64,000 bases of DNA, from contig DATGMD010000040.1 of the NCBI GenBank assembly GCA_035293805.1, forward strand, positions 62,001 to 126,000, in the 5' to 3' direction. The notes beneath the pieces were generated by a model. The model was not told the DNA's origin. It ran no database searches and saw only the letters and a program-made list of their open reading frames with translations. The DNA comes from JAJPHF01 sp035293805. Its GTDB lineage: Bacteria; Chloroflexota; UBA6077; JAJPHF01. The position numbers were made by a program, and so were the translations under genes. Shown piece after piece: positions 24,442-32,011 of the stretch; position 1 is the stretch's first letter, and the number at the start of each line of letters is the position of its first letter.

Positions 24442-24768
24442 ATGCAAGTCTCCGCTATTCGGCGCACCGTCCTGGGGCTCGGCGCCGTCGCCGTGCTCGC
24501 GCTGAGCACGAGCGGCCTGGTCGGCACGGTGAATCATCCCGCGGTCGCGGAAGCTTCCGTCGAGGCCCATCATCATGCCTACTGGCGCCACGTGCCGGTA
24601 GCGTACCGGTACTTCTACGGCCCACGGTACGCGTACAGTTACGAGTGGTACCTGGCCCGGCACCTCAGCTTCCCGGCGCTGTATCGCATCTATGCCGAGG
24701 AGCCGGTGGGGATCTGCGTCACCGAGTACTACTTCTACGGCGGGTCGTATTACTGCTACATAGGGTAG
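24442..24768 (+). CDS. Small secreted Tyr/His-rich protein
   Basis: A 108-aa protein of no family I recognise. A signal peptide with RR and a hydrophobic core (LGAVAVLALSTSGLVG) ends near AVAEA. The mature 70 residues are strikingly rich in Tyr and His (AHHHAYWRHVPVAYRYFYGP, YYFYGGSYYCYIG) and contain two Cys. The ribosome binding site AAAGGAG before the ATG is the best in the region, and a 16-bp terminator hairpin follows, so it is a well-expressed stand-alone gene. A role in the cell envelope or metal/haem binding is conceivable but not supported by a known motif. Confidence 0.75.
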   Translation: MQVSAIRRTVLGLGAVAVLALSTSGLVGTVNHPAVAEASVEAHHHAYWRHVPVAYRYFYGPRYAYSYEWYLARHLSFPALYRIYAEEPVGICVTEYYFYGGSYYCYIG

Positions 24769-24791
24769 CCTGCCCGCCATCGGGCCAAGAT

Positions 24792-24828
24792 ACGACGGGC
24801 CTGCCGGCAACCCCGGCAGGCCCGTCGT
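24792..24828 (+). terminator. Terminator hairpin after the secreted protein gene
   Basis: Perfect 16-bp stem (24792-24807 with 24813-24828) around the loop CAACC, 24 bases after the stop codon. There is no U-tract, so termination may be intrinsic but inefficient, or the stem may protect the mRNA end. Confidence 0.65.
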
Positions 24829-24917
24829 GTCCTATGCGCACCGGCGGCGAATTCGCGTGGGCGCCCGGCTCCAGGCGCTGTGCGGCGCCGCGACGCCCCC
24901 AGCCCTATGCACCCGGC

Positions 24918-24966
24918 CAGGGCTAGGGTGTAGGTTTGGCGAAGCCAAACCTACACCCTAGCCCTG
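24918..24966. repeat. REP-like element forming a perfect 23-bp hairpin
   Basis: Arms 24918-24940 and 24944-24966 pair perfectly around the triloop GAA. The core GGTTTGGCGAAGCCAAACC recurs in decayed form at 23366, 40304 and 52606. It lies between convergent genes and could stop transcription from both sides. Confidence 0.75.
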
Positions 24967-24997
24967 GGCCAGCAGTTTAATGGCCAGCGGAGCCTGC

Positions 24998-25420
24998 TTA
25001 GCTCACCCAGACCAGCGCTTCCCACCCCTCGGTGTTGTCCTCGGCGCCCTCTTCGCCCTCGATGACGTGCGCCACGAGGTGGACCAGGTGCTCGGGCTGC
25101 ACGCCGAGCGCGTTGAGGGCAGCGGCCATCTCCTCGAGCGACTCGGCGTCGACCGCCTCCCAGCGGCCGCTCGACGCCGCGACCGGCCGCATGGGCGCCC
25201 GGCCGGCGCTCGGCGCGCGGTCGGCCCACGGCGGCGCCTCGCGCCCGCCGCGGTCCGACGCTCCCCCGGGCCGGCCGCCGCCGCCGGCCCGGCCGGGGGG
25301 ACGGGGCTGCCAGCCGCCCGGGCGGCCACCGCCGCCCCCGCCCGGGCGGCCGCGCCCGCCGCCCCCGCCGCTCCCGAAGCCCCCGCCGCCGCGCCGCGGG
25401 GTACGCTTGTCTGCAGCCAT
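24998..25420 (-). CDS. Gly/Arg-rich (RGG-like) hypothetical protein
   Basis: A 140-aa protein not assigned to a family. Residues 8-60 are almost only Gly, Arg and Pro (GGGGGRGRPGGGGGGRPGGW), like the disordered RGG tails of RNA-binding proteins. Residues ~85-140 form an acidic helical segment (AESLEEMAAALNALGVQPEHLVHLVAHVIEGEEGAED). GAGGAG precedes ATG 25420, and the acidic domain has normal protein composition, so the gene is probably real. The extreme GC of the Gly tract means the frame should be treated with care. Confidence 0.6.
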   Translation of the reverse strand: MAADKRTPRRGGGGFGSGGGGGRGRPGGGGGGRPGGWQPRPPGRAGGGGRPGGASDRGGREAPPWADRAPSAGRAPMRPVAASSGRWEAVDAESLEEMAAALNALGVQPEHLVHLVAHVIEGEEGAEDNTEGWEALVWVS

Positions 25421-25636
25421 CGTGCGCTCTCCTCATCCGGTCTCTGGCGTGGTACCCCTGCTGCACGGCGCGCGCCACGACGCCGGCCGCGCCGCCCCGC
25501 CCGCCGACTATACCACACGGCCCACCGCTCCTCAGGACGGTTCCGGGTGGGCGCGCCGCGCGGGCCGGGCGGTAAGATGGGGCGGACGTACCCGCGGACC
25601 CGCGGGGGTGCGGGCCACGCGGCAGAGGAGGGCGCG

Positions 25637-26515
25637 ATGGCTACTCCAGCGCCGACCCCCGAGACAGTCGCGGCCGCGAACGCGAAGAGCCAGCGCCTGC
25701 GCGAGCTGGTGAACGCGCCCGGCATCCTCGTCATGCCGGGCGCCTACGACGTGCTCAGCGCGCGACTGTTCGAAGCGATGGGCTTTCCCGCGATCCAGGG
25801 CACCAGCGGGGGGGTCCAGGCGGTCTACGGCCTGCTCGACGACGAGCTACTGGGGCGTGACCGGACCGCCGAGGTCTACCGCGAGATGGCCGCCGCGGTG
25901 ACTGTGCCCGTCAACGCGGATGGCGAGAAGGGCTACGGCGGGCCCGAGGCGATGGGGCCGACCGTCCGCGCGTTCGTGGCCGCGGGCTGCGCGGGCATGA
26001 ACCTGGAGGACAGCGACTACCATCCGCCGGGCGCGCCGATGACGCTCCTCCCGCTCGACGCGCAGCTTGCCAAGATCCGCGCCGTGATGGCGGCGAAGCG
26101 CGAGTTGGGCAGCGAGTTCTTCCTGAACGCGCGGGTGGACGTCTTCGGGACGGTGCCCACTCATGCCGACGGCCTGGCCGAGGCCATCCGCCGGGGCAAC
26201 GCCTACGCCGAGGCCGGCGCCGACTGCATCTTCATCTTTCGCCCGGGCGATGCCGCGACCATCGGCACCCTAGCGCGCGAGATCCAGGCTCCGCTCAGCG
26301 TGCTGGCGATGGAGGACACGCCCACGATCCCCGAGCTGGAGCAGCTCGGCGTGAAGCGGGTGAGCTACGGCACGGCCTTCACCCGCTACGCGATCACGGC
26401 GGTGAAGCGGCTTGCCGAGGAGCTGCAAGGTAGCGGCAATCCGGGGCCGCTGCTGCGCCAGTCGATGCCGCGCGCCGAGTTCCTGAGCCTGCTGCGCGGG
26501 GGCGACCGGCCGTAG
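25637..26515 (+). CDS. Isocitrate lyase/PEP mutase family protein
   Basis: A 292-aa alpha/beta-barrel enzyme of the PEP-mutase/2-methylisocitrate lyase group (PF13714). It shows VMPGAYDVLSARLFEAMGFPAI, TSGGV, VPVNADGEKGYGG, GMNLEDSD with metal-binding acids, FLNARVD and MEDTPTIPELEQLGVKRVSYG. Members cleave or rearrange C-C or C-P bonds in small acids; the exact substrate is unclear because the PEP-mutase and ICL-specific loops are not diagnostic here. GAGGAGGG sits just before the ATG. It stands alone. Confidence 0.87.
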   Translation: MATPAPTPETVAAANAKSQRLRELVNAPGILVMPGAYDVLSARLFEAMGFPAIQGTSGGVQAVYGLLDDELLGRDRTAEVYREMAAAVTVPVNADGEKGYGGPEAMGPTVRAFVAAGCAGMNLEDSDYHPPGAPMTLLPLDAQLAKIRAVMAAKRELGSEFFLNARVDVFGTVPTHADGLAEAIRRGNAYAEAGADCIFIFRPGDAATIGTLAREIQAPLSVLAMEDTPTIPELEQLGVKRVSYGTAFTRYAITAVKRLAEELQGSGNPGPLLRQSMPRAEFLSLLRGGDRP

Positions 26516-26595
26516 CGGCTGGGGGCGTGGAAGGCGCACGCCTTCCCCGCCCCCGACCCCCGCGTCCGCACTCCCTACGCCTTACCCCCCAGCTC

Positions 26596-27768
26596 CTACT
26601 GAACGTACTCGCGGAACTGGCGCAGGAACTGGCCCGTGCGGCGCAGCTTGTGCAGCGATTCGGCCTCGATCTGGCGCACGCGCTCGCGGCTGATGCCGAT
26701 CTCCTCCGCGATCTCGCCCAGCGTGTGCGGCTGGCCGTCCACGAGACCGAAGCGCATGCGCAGCACGGCGGCCTCACGCGGGCTGAGGTGCCGCGCGAGC
26801 GCGTCGTCCAGCGATTGGGCCAGGACGGTCTCCTCGGCTTCCTCGGCGGGCGAGAGCGTCATGGCGTCGGAGACGAAGTCGGCGACGGTCGATTCGTCCT
26901 CCTCGCCGATCGGCGTCTCCAGCGAGATGGGGATCTTCGCGGCGCGAAATGCCTCCTGCACCTTTTCGGGATCGACACCGAGCCGCGCGGCGATTTCCGT
27001 CGCGGTCGGCTCGCGCCCCAGCTCCTGGTGGAGGTCGCGCGCCGTGTTGTACTGCTTGGTCAGCTGCTCGATGACGTGGACCGGCAAGCGGATGGTGCGC
27101 GCCTGATCCGCCACCGCCCGGCTCACCGCCTGTCGGATCCACCAGTAGGCATACGTCGAGAAGCGAAAGCCGCGGTGCCAGTCGTACTTGTCGACCGCGC
27201 GCTGGAGGCCGATGTTGCCCTCCTGCACGAGGTCGAGGAACAGCAGGCCGCGCCCCATGTACTTGCGGGCGACCGACACGACCAGGCGCAGGTTCGACTC
27301 GATGAGCCGCCGCCGGGCCGCGTCGCCCCGGGCCACGGCCTCTTCCAGTCGCGCGCGGTCGGCGGGCGCGACGTTGCCCTGCGCCAGCTCCTTCTGGGCG
27401 GTCTTGGCCGCCTCCAGCTGCTTCGCCAGCTCCACCTCTTCCTCGGCGGTGAGGAGCGGAGTCTGACTGATCTCGCGCAAGTACAGAGCGGCGGGGCTGT
27501 CCGGGGCTAGCTCCTCGGCGGGCGGCGGCGTCTCGCGGGCCCGCGTGAAGGCGCCGGTCCCCTCCTCGGCAAGGGTTTCCAGGTCTTCCCAGGCGTCGCC
27601 GCCGCGGTCGACTAGCTCGACGCCGGCCTCGCGCACCAGCTCCTGGGCCTCGTCCGCGTCCACCGGCGAACCGGACGCCGCCCGCATCACCTCGTCGAGC
27701 GTTATCCAGCCGCGCTCCCGCGCCACCTCGAGCAGGTCGCGCCCTTCCTCGTCAACTAGGCCGTGCAT
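26596..27768 (-). CDS. rpoD: Principal-type sigma-70 factor (RpoD/SigA)
   Basis: A 390-aa sigma factor. A short region 1.1-like N-terminus (residues 1-40) is followed by region 1.2 (LYLREISQTPLLTAEEEVELAKQLE), region 2 (LRLVVSVARKYMGRGLLFLDLVQEGNIGLQRAVDKYD, FSTYAYWWIRQAVSRA), region 3 (DLHQELGREPTATEIAARLGV) and region 4 (REAAVLRMRFGL and the HTH HTLGEIAEEIGISRERVRQIE). All parts needed for -10 and -35 recognition are present, so it is a group 1 or close group 2 factor. GGGAGGG precedes ATG 27768. Confidence 0.9.
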   Translation of the reverse strand: MHGLVDEEGRDLLEVARERGWITLDEVMRAASGSPVDADEAQELVREAGVELVDRGGDAWEDLETLAEEGTGAFTRARETPPPAEELAPDSPAALYLREISQTPLLTAEEEVELAKQLEAAKTAQKELAQGNVAPADRARLEEAVARGDAARRRLIESNLRLVVSVARKYMGRGLLFLDLVQEGNIGLQRAVDKYDWHRGFRFSTYAYWWIRQAVSRAVADQARTIRLPVHVIEQLTKQYNTARDLHQELGREPTATEIAARLGVDPEKVQEAFRAAKIPISLETPIGEEDESTVADFVSDAMTLSPAEEAEETVLAQSLDDALARHLSPREAAVLRMRFGLVDGQPHTLGEIAEEIGISRERVRQIEAESLHKLRRTGQFLRQFREYVQ

Positions 27769-27857
27769 GCGACAACCCTCCCACTTCACTGGGTGCTCTG
27801 TCGCACAAGTAATGCCACGGTCGCGCGACGCGAACGGGGCGCCCGCTGCGGGCGAAG

Positions 27858-28886
27858 CTACGCCGGCACGGCGGCCTTCAGGCCGTAGAAGCGCAGCGCG
27901 TTCTCCGCGAGCACCTTGCGCTTGAGCTGCTCGCTCATGTCGGTGCGCTCGCGGACGGTCTTCACCGTGTGCGGCCAGTCGCTGTCCCAGTGGGGGTAGT
28001 CCGAGGCGTAGAGCAGCACGTCCTCGCCCACGTTGGCTGCCGCGAAGGGCATCGTCTTCTCCTCCGGCTCGCAGCCGAAGTAGCAGCGCCCGCTGGTGAT
28101 GTAGGTGCTCGGCTTCTCCTTGCACAGCGGTGCCTCGTCGCGGCGCTTCTCCCACTCCTCGTCCATGTGCTCCATCCAGAACGGTACCCAGCCGCAGCCC
28201 GCCTCCAGGAAGCCGTAGCGCAGCCGCGGGAACTGCTCGAAGATGCCGCCGAGCACGACGCTGGTGAGCGCGATCATCTGCTCGGGCACGTGTGAGCAGA
28301 TGTGGACCCCGAGGAAGGTGGGGAAGCGGCCCTCGGAGTCCGTCTCGCCGCCCGTGGCGTGGGCGCCGAGCGGCACGTCGAGCTGCTCGGCCTCGGCGTA
28401 GAGCGGCCAGAGCGCCTTGTCGCCGAGGGACGGCCCGCGGCGGACGTACGTGGGCAGCATGCCGCCCACCAGCCCCAGGTCGACCACCGCGCGGTGCAGC
28501 TCCCGGACCGCCGCGTCCACGTCCTGCAGCGGCAGCAGCGCCACGGCCTTCAGGCGCTGCGGGTCGGTCGCGCAGTAGTCGTGGACCCAGTTGTTGTAGG
28601 CGCGGCAGAGCGCCGCCGCGTAGTCGGGCTCGTAGATCTTCCCGATGCCCAGCCCGGTCGTGGGATACAGAATGCTGATGTCGATGCCCTCGACGTCCAT
28701 GTCGTGCAGCTGGCGCGGCGCGTCCACGTCGCGCACGCCAAGCCTGCCGTTCTTGTTGCGGTCGAAGCCGTCCGACGGCCAGAAGACGGCGCGGTCGTTG
28801 AACGGCGGCTCCAGGTACGGGCGATAGCAGTTGTCCACCAGATCGCGCAGGTGGCCATCCGCGTCGACGATCAGCATGTCCTGCAT
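27858..28886 (-). CDS. Amidohydrolase-2 family metal-dependent hydrolase (copy 2)
   Basis: A 342-aa amidohydrolase-2 protein. DADGHL supplies the first metal pair, GAHATGG the barrel His region and ASDYPHWDSDWP the late Asp. It shares its plan and several blocks (LLPLQDVDAAVRE, the PHWD motif) with the copy at 16030-17106, so the two are distant paralogues, perhaps acting on related substrates. GGGGAGGAA before ATG 28886 is a strong start signal. A tautomerase gene upstream on the same strand hints at aromatic-acid breakdown. Confidence 0.88.
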   Translation of the reverse strand: MQDMLIVDADGHLRDLVDNCYRPYLEPPFNDRAVFWPSDGFDRNKNGRLGVRDVDAPRQLHDMDVEGIDISILYPTTGLGIGKIYEPDYAAALCRAYNNWVHDYCATDPQRLKAVALLPLQDVDAAVRELHRAVVDLGLVGGMLPTYVRRGPSLGDKALWPLYAEAEQLDVPLGAHATGGETDSEGRFPTFLGVHICSHVPEQMIALTSVVLGGIFEQFPRLRYGFLEAGCGWVPFWMEHMDEEWEKRRDEAPLCKEKPSTYITSGRCYFGCEPEEKTMPFAAANVGEDVLLYASDYPHWDSDWPHTVKTVRERTDMSEQLKRKVLAENALRFYGLKAAVPA

Positions 28887-28986
28887 GGCTTCCTCCCCGG
28901 CGGCCCAGGCCGCCGCTCCACTCCCCACCGGCCCTCGCGGGGACGATAGCCCTGGCCCCCGGCGCCTGTCAAGCAGCGGACCGGTG

Positions 28987-29172
28987 CTAGCGGTCGGCGA
29001 AGAGCACGCCGCCCTTGGCCTTGTCGGTGAGCGGCGTCTCGTGGATGATGACGGTCACCTCCGACGCCGGCGTGTTGCACGTCTCGACGACGACCTGCGT
29101 GATGCCCTTGACGAGCGCGCGCTTCTGCTCGACCGTGCGCCCCTGGGCTAGCTCGACGATGACTTCTGGCAT
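28987..29172 (-). CDS. 4-oxalocrotonate tautomerase family enzyme
   Basis: A 61-aa protein of typical length for 4-OT, which forms hexamers and moves protons through its N-terminal proline (Pro2 before Met removal). The sequence PEVIVELAQGRTVEQKRALVKGITQVVVE matches the family and ends in a short strand (GGVLFADR). GAGGAGG precedes the ATG. It lies between the M20-like and amidohydrolase genes on the same strand, consistent with a small catabolic cluster for ring-cleavage products, which is an inference. Confidence 0.88.
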   Translation of the reverse strand: MPEVIVELAQGRTVEQKRALVKGITQVVVETCNTPASEVTVIIHETPLTDKAKGGVLFADR

Positions 29173-29236
29173 GGAGCCCTCCTCTTGCTCGTATCGAACG
29201 ACGGCGCGGTGCGGCGCTGGGGATGGGGGCCGCGGT

Positions 29237-30580
29237 TCACGCCGGCAGGCCGACCGCGCCCCGGTCCCGCGTGCAGGTGTCGATGATAGCGTAGACCAGG
29301 CACTCGGTGAGGCGCTGCATGGCGGGGACGTGGGCGACGCCCATCGAGAAGCCGGGATAGGCGGCGGGCGGCACGGCGCGCGGCAGGCCCAGCCGCGCCG
29401 TGGGGATGCCCCGCCCGCGCAGGATGGCCGCGTCGGTGGCGCCGCTGGTGCCGCCGCGCGCCTCGTGGGGACGCCCCTCGCGCGCCTCCCACGCCCGCAT
29501 CAGCGATTGCACGATCCAGTTCTGCGGATCGGTGTGCGTGCCGGGGATCGCCAGGACCATCTCCCAGTCCAGCTCCAGCCCCGGGTGCGCCGCCTGGATG
29601 CGACGCAGCGCCTCGACAAGCTGGTGCTTGACGGCCATCGGGTCGGTGCGCGGGCTAACGCGCAGGTCCACGTAGAGATTGCAGACGCGCGGCACGAAGG
29701 CGGGCTTGTAGGTCCAGCCGCCTTCGATGGCGCCGATGGAGCCTTGCGGCGCCACGAGCCCCGACGTGTTGCGGGCCGTGTACTCGGGGAACCAGGCTTC
29801 CAGGCCCTCGATGACCTTCGTCGCTTCCACGATAGGGTTGACGTAGGGCACGACGTGGCGAATGCCGGTGTAGTTGAGCGTGCCGTGGACGCCAATCCGG
29901 AACCAGGCGAGGCCGACCTCCTCCCACGCCACCGAGTAGCCAGGCTTGGCGAGGATGGCGAAGTCGCCGCGCACGCCCTGCTCGAGCATGAAGGAGCAGC
30001 CGTTGCCCTGGCCGGCGTTCCAGCGCTCGAGGCCCGGACGTCGGTTGGTCGGCATGCCGCCCGCGCCCAGCCCCACCAGCAGGTCGCCGCGCAGCGGCAC
30101 GCCGGCGCGCGCCACGGCCTCGGCCGCAGCGACGACGCACGTCGCGTACGCCTTCGGGTTTTCCGCGCCCAGGCCGATCACGTCGTCGCCCTCGCGGAAC
30201 GGCTCGGGACGCAGGTCGGCGCGGATCGTCGACCCCAGCCAGGGCACGTCCTCGTCTTCCGCGCCGGCGAACGCCACGTCGGTGGGGGCGTAGAGCAGCA
30301 GGTCGGGGCCGTCGCCCGCGCCGTGCAAGCGCCCCACGGCGTTGCCCTGACGCGCGTCGATGGGCTGGTAGCGCGCGTCGAGCCCAGCCGCGCCCAAATA
30401 CTGGGTCAGGAACTCGGCGATGGCCCGCTCCTCGCCGGTCGGGCTGGGGATGCCGACGAGGTCGAAGCACAGCCGGGCGATGCGCTCGGGGTCGATCTGT
30501 GCCCAGGCTCGCTCCAGCCAGGCGCGCTGCTCGCTCGACAACGGCATGGATGTGACGGGCACGTCGGTTGGCGCGGCCAT
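29237..30580 (-). CDS. M20-fold peptidase-like protein with altered metal site
   Basis: A 447-aa protein with the M20/ArgE/DapE layout: catalytic domain, dimerisation domain around residues 205-330 and return to the catalytic domain. The usual metal residues are changed. In LLLYAPTD the expected His is Pro99 (Asp101 kept), the bridging Asp site reads GAENPKA, and the EE pair is replaced by LGAGGMPT; the final His in GVAHVP remains. It may bind one metal differently, use another chemistry, or be a binding protein. GAGGAG supports ATG 30580. It is next to the tautomerase gene. Confidence 0.8.
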   Translation of the reverse strand: MAAPTDVPVTSMPLSSEQRAWLERAWAQIDPERIARLCFDLVGIPSPTGEERAIAEFLTQYLGAAGLDARYQPIDARQGNAVGRLHGAGDGPDLLLYAPTDVAFAGAEDEDVPWLGSTIRADLRPEPFREGDDVIGLGAENPKAYATCVVAAAEAVARAGVPLRGDLLVGLGAGGMPTNRRPGLERWNAGQGNGCSFMLEQGVRGDFAILAKPGYSVAWEEVGLAWFRIGVHGTLNYTGIRHVVPYVNPIVEATKVIEGLEAWFPEYTARNTSGLVAPQGSIGAIEGGWTYKPAFVPRVCNLYVDLRVSPRTDPMAVKHQLVEALRRIQAAHPGLELDWEMVLAIPGTHTDPQNWIVQSLMRAWEAREGRPHEARGGTSGATDAAILRGRGIPTARLGLPRAVPPAAYPGFSMGVAHVPAMQRLTECLVYAIIDTCTRDRGAVGLPA

Positions 30581-30708
30581 CGCGGACTCCTCGCCGGCGG
30601 GTGGAAGGCCGACGCGGCGGGTGCCGGCGCCAGCCCGAGAACGGCTCTATCGTAGGCTGGCGCCCGGTAGGTGTCAAGGCGCGCGGCGAATCGTCCCGGC
30701 CGCGCCGC

Positions 30709-30737
30709 TTGCAAGCGTACCAGCCGGCGTCTAGAAT
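30709..30737 (+). promoter_or_regulatory. Sigma-70-type promoter for the TPP-enzyme genes
   Basis: TTGCAA at 30709-30714, a 17-base spacer and TAGAAT at 30732-30737. Transcription would begin near 30744, about 60 bases before the GTG start at 30806. Confidence 0.6.
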
Positions 30738-30805
30738 CGCCCGAGCGCGATGCAGGCGGCCGCCGTTGCTCGGGGCCTGGCCGGCGGCGGAAGGGAGCTG
30801 ATGGC

Positions 30806-31309
30806 GTGCGCGCAGAGGTGGCAGCGCAAATCCGCGATGGGATGCAGCAGGCGGGGGTGAACTTCGTTGCCTCGCTGCCGGAGAACAACCTGGAGCCGCT
30901 CGTCGGCCTGTTCCGCGACGCCGCGGACGTCATCCACGTCCCGCTGGCGCGCGAGGAGGAGGGCATCGGCGTCTGCACGGGCGCGTATCTCGGCGGCCAG
31001 GTGCCCGCGATGATCATGATGGACGCGGGGCTGCTGGCGTGCAGCAACGCGCTGACGGTGCTGGCGGGCCAGGCGGGCATTCCCATGCTGCTGCTGGTGG
31101 GTTACTCGGGCGGGCTGGGCGAGCGCTACTTCATGCACACGCCGCTGGGCCGCGTGCTGGAGCCGGTGCTCGGCGGCCTGGGCATTGTCTACACGGTCGC
31201 CGAGCGGCCGGACACCGTGGCCGACCAGATCGTCCGCGCCAACACGCTGGCCCACAGCTCGAAGCGACCGGTCGCCGTGCTGCTCGACGGCGAATGCTTG
31301 CGGCAGTAG
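30806..31309 (+). CDS. TPP-dependent decarboxylase, alpha subunit (ComD-like)
   Basis: A 167-aa protein equal to the PYR domain of thiamine-diphosphate enzymes, in the two-gene form seen in sulfopyruvate and phosphonopyruvate decarboxylases. The Glu that activates TPP lies in PLAREEEGIGVCTGAYLGG; other marks are AMIMMDAGLLACSNALTVLAG and MLLLVGYSGG. GTG 30806 is chosen because AAGGGAG lies nine bases upstream. The beta subunit starts 17 bases after its stop. The substrate is probably a 2-oxo acid with a charged tail. Confidence 0.85.
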   Translation: MRAEVAAQIRDGMQQAGVNFVASLPENNLEPLVGLFRDAADVIHVPLAREEEGIGVCTGAYLGGQVPAMIMMDAGLLACSNALTVLAGQAGIPMLLLVGYSGGLGERYFMHTPLGRVLEPVLGGLGIVYTVAERPDTVADQIVRANTLAHSSKRPVAVLLDGECLRQ

Positions 31310-31326
31310 TGAAGGAGGAGCGAGTG

Positions 31327-31944
31327 ATGGAACGGTTCGAGTGCTTGCAGGCCATCGCGCCCCTCCTCCGCGACGCCCTGGTGATTAGCTGTATCGGCGG
31401 CACGCGCACGGAGTGGTGCTCGCTGAAGGCGCACCCAGACTTCACGGTGCACGCGATGGGCCTCACGTCGTCCGCGGCGCTCGGCCTGGCGCTGGCACTG
31501 CCCGAGCGGCAGGTGGTGGCGCTCGACGGCGACGGCGGGCTGCTGATGAACCTGTCGTCGCTCACGACGGTGGGCGCCATGCAGCCGCCCAACCTGCTGC
31601 ACATCGTGTTCGACAATGGCAGCTACGAGTCCTCGGGCAAAGGCCCGACGCACACGACGCGCGGCACCGATCTCGTGGGCGTGGCCCGGGCCTGCAGCTA
31701 CCCGCACGCGGCCTGGGCCGAGAGCGTGGCCGACTTCCGGGCGCTGGTCGAGCAGGCGCTGAATCGGCAGGCGCTGTCGCTCGTCGCCGCCAAGGTGATC
31801 GCCTCGACCGCGAACGTGCCCAACACGCCGTACGACAACGTGGAGCAGAAGTACCTGTTCGCGCGCTACGTGGAGGCGTCGAGCGGCGTCGAGGTGCTGC
31901 GGATCGCGCCGCCGGCGCACACGGTCGAGCCGGCGCCGCGCTAA
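31327..31944 (+). CDS. TPP-dependent decarboxylase, beta subunit (ComE-like)
   Basis: A 205-aa PP domain that binds the diphosphate of TPP through Mg2+: the GDGG...N motif runs from GDGGLLMNLSSLTTVGA to FDNGSYESSG. The upstream MGLTSSAALGLALALPERQVVALDGD is typical of ComE and of benzoylformate-like decarboxylases. GAAGGAGG lies before the ATG. It is cotranscribed with the alpha subunit. A link to the ICL/PEP-mutase gene at 25.6 kb in a phosphonate route is possible but the genes are 4 kb apart and not co-oriented in one operon. Confidence 0.87.
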   Translation: MERFECLQAIAPLLRDALVISCIGGTRTEWCSLKAHPDFTVHAMGLTSSAALGLALALPERQVVALDGDGGLLMNLSSLTTVGAMQPPNLLHIVFDNGSYESSGKGPTHTTRGTDLVGVARACSYPHAAWAESVADFRALVEQALNRQALSLVAAKVIASTANVPNTPYDNVEQKYLFARYVEASSGVEVLRIAPPAHTVEPAPR

Positions 31945-32011
31945 GCGTCTAGCCGAGGATGGTGGGTAGCTTTGGCTACGCCAAGCGTGCCAACTGTTCC
32001 CGGAAACCAGG

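Noticed and set aside
24980..25636. Long N-terminal extension of the ICL/PEP-mutase-like gene
   Set aside because: The extension is antisense to the Gly/Arg-rich gene and low-complexity; ATG 25637 has a strong ribosome binding site and fits the family.
25637..31944. Phosphonate biosynthesis cluster (PEP mutase plus phosphonopyruvate decarboxylase)
   Set aside because: The two enzymes are 4 kb apart with opposite-strand genes between, no aminotransferase partner, and the ICL/PEP-mutase member lacks clear mutase-specific evidence.
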